Position numbers and translations under genes: made by a program | Source of the DNA: Candidatus Sabulitectum sp. | GTDB taxonomy: Bacteria > Fermentibacterota > Fermentibacteria > Fermentibacterales > JCC-6 | Assembly: GCA_023136985.1 (NCBI GenBank) | Contig: JAGLQD010000448.1 | Span: 1-5,962 of the forward strand | Direction of reading: 5' to 3' | Length of the DNA: 5,962 bases | Shown: positions 5,839 through 5,962 of the stretch, one piece after another | Layout: every line of letters begins with the position of its first letter | How positions within the stretch are numbered: position 1 is the stretch's first letter | Notes under the pieces: generated by a model | The model's database searches: none | Told to the model about the DNA's origin: nothing | Seen by the model: only the letters and a program-made list of their open reading frames with translations

Positions 5839-5962
5839 TCCAGCACTCCTGTTCTGCCATAGTCATGCTGAAACTGTGTCCACGGCGCATAACCAGTGGT
5901 GCAGGTGCCCAGCTCCCAGCAGTGAAGAAGACCATCACTGGTGCCGAATACAATCTCAATTG
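5835..5962 (-). CDS. C-terminus of a secreted PQQ/FG-GAP-like propeller protein (partial)
   Basis: An open frame enters from the right edge and ends with TGA at 5835-5837; 41 codons are visible. The residues include FGTSDGLLHCWELG, a typical last propeller blade, and then APWTQFQHDYGRTG. That tail resembles the W-x-x-F-x-H-D-x-x-R-T-G ending seen in many secreted PQQ-like or FG-GAP repeat proteins of candidate-phylum bacteria. It is in a different frame from the longer overlapping open frame on the same strand, but only this one gives recognisable protein. Its stop overlaps the start of the next gene by ATGA, and that gene's ribosome site lies inside its last codons, so the two are probably one transcript and translationally coupled. 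Confidence 0.7.
   Translation of the reverse strand, partial: IEIVFGTSDGLLHCWELGTCTTGYAPWTQFQHDYGRTGVLE
5846..5850 (-). promoter_or_regulatory. Shine-Dalgarno inside the upstream gene
   Basis: On the minus strand AGGAG lies seven bases before the ATG at 5836-5838, within the last codons of the partial propeller gene. It supports the chosen start and the overlap of the two genes. Confidence 0.55.

Noticed and set aside
5717..5959. Open frame of 80 codons on the minus strand overlapping the start of the secreted repeat protein
   Set aside because: It has no recognisable protein pattern. The other two frames here carry a propeller-like C-terminus and a signal-peptide start with a ribosome site, which explain the region better.

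Overview
This window looks like a chromosomal segment from an uncultured, Gram-negative-type bacterium. The best guess is an FCB-superphylum or candidate-phylum lineage of the Fermentibacterota/Cloacimonadota/WOR-3 kind. That rests on three things: a secreted protein with a C-terminal FlgD-like/type IX-style sorting domain, a lipobox lipoprotein, and a two-pass membrane protein resembling the DUF6754 family of such lineages. The taxonomic call is inference. Shine-Dalgarno sites are common and two genes start with TTG.

Layout. Bases 1-133 hold no gene I can support. Bases 134-178 are the 3' half of a tRNA-Phe (anticodon loop to CCA) with no matching 5' half, which is the usual footprint of a site-specific integration junction. 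It is followed by a strong hairpin with a T-tract (199-236) that overlaps the 3' end of a minus-strand gene for a small two-TM protein (196-597). Divergent from that gene is a family 4 glycosyltransferase (672-1745, TTG start). It converges on a minus-strand small lipoprotein (1761-2111).

A divergent intergenic region (2112-2226) separates the lipoprotein from a plus-strand operon-like trio. The trio is a DUF6754-like membrane protein (2227-3378, TTG start), a GNAT acetyltransferase (3380-3838, 1-base gap) and a second GNAT acetyltransferase (3835-4281, ATGA overlap). An AT-rich convergent spacer (4282-4407) follows.

The right end is a minus-strand pair. A large secreted protein with Asp-box-like repeats and a FlgD-like C-terminal domain (4408-5838) starts inside the stop codon of an upstream gene. 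Only the last 41 codons of that gene are in the window (5835-5962), and they look like the C-terminus of a secreted PQQ/FG-GAP-type beta-propeller protein.

Functionally the window mixes envelope and export genes (lipoprotein, membrane proteins, secreted repeat proteins, one glycosyltransferase) with two small-molecule or protein acetyltransferases. Only the 2227-4281 trio and the 4408-5962 pair have the spacing of co-translated units. No defence system, CRISPR array, transposase or integrase is visible.
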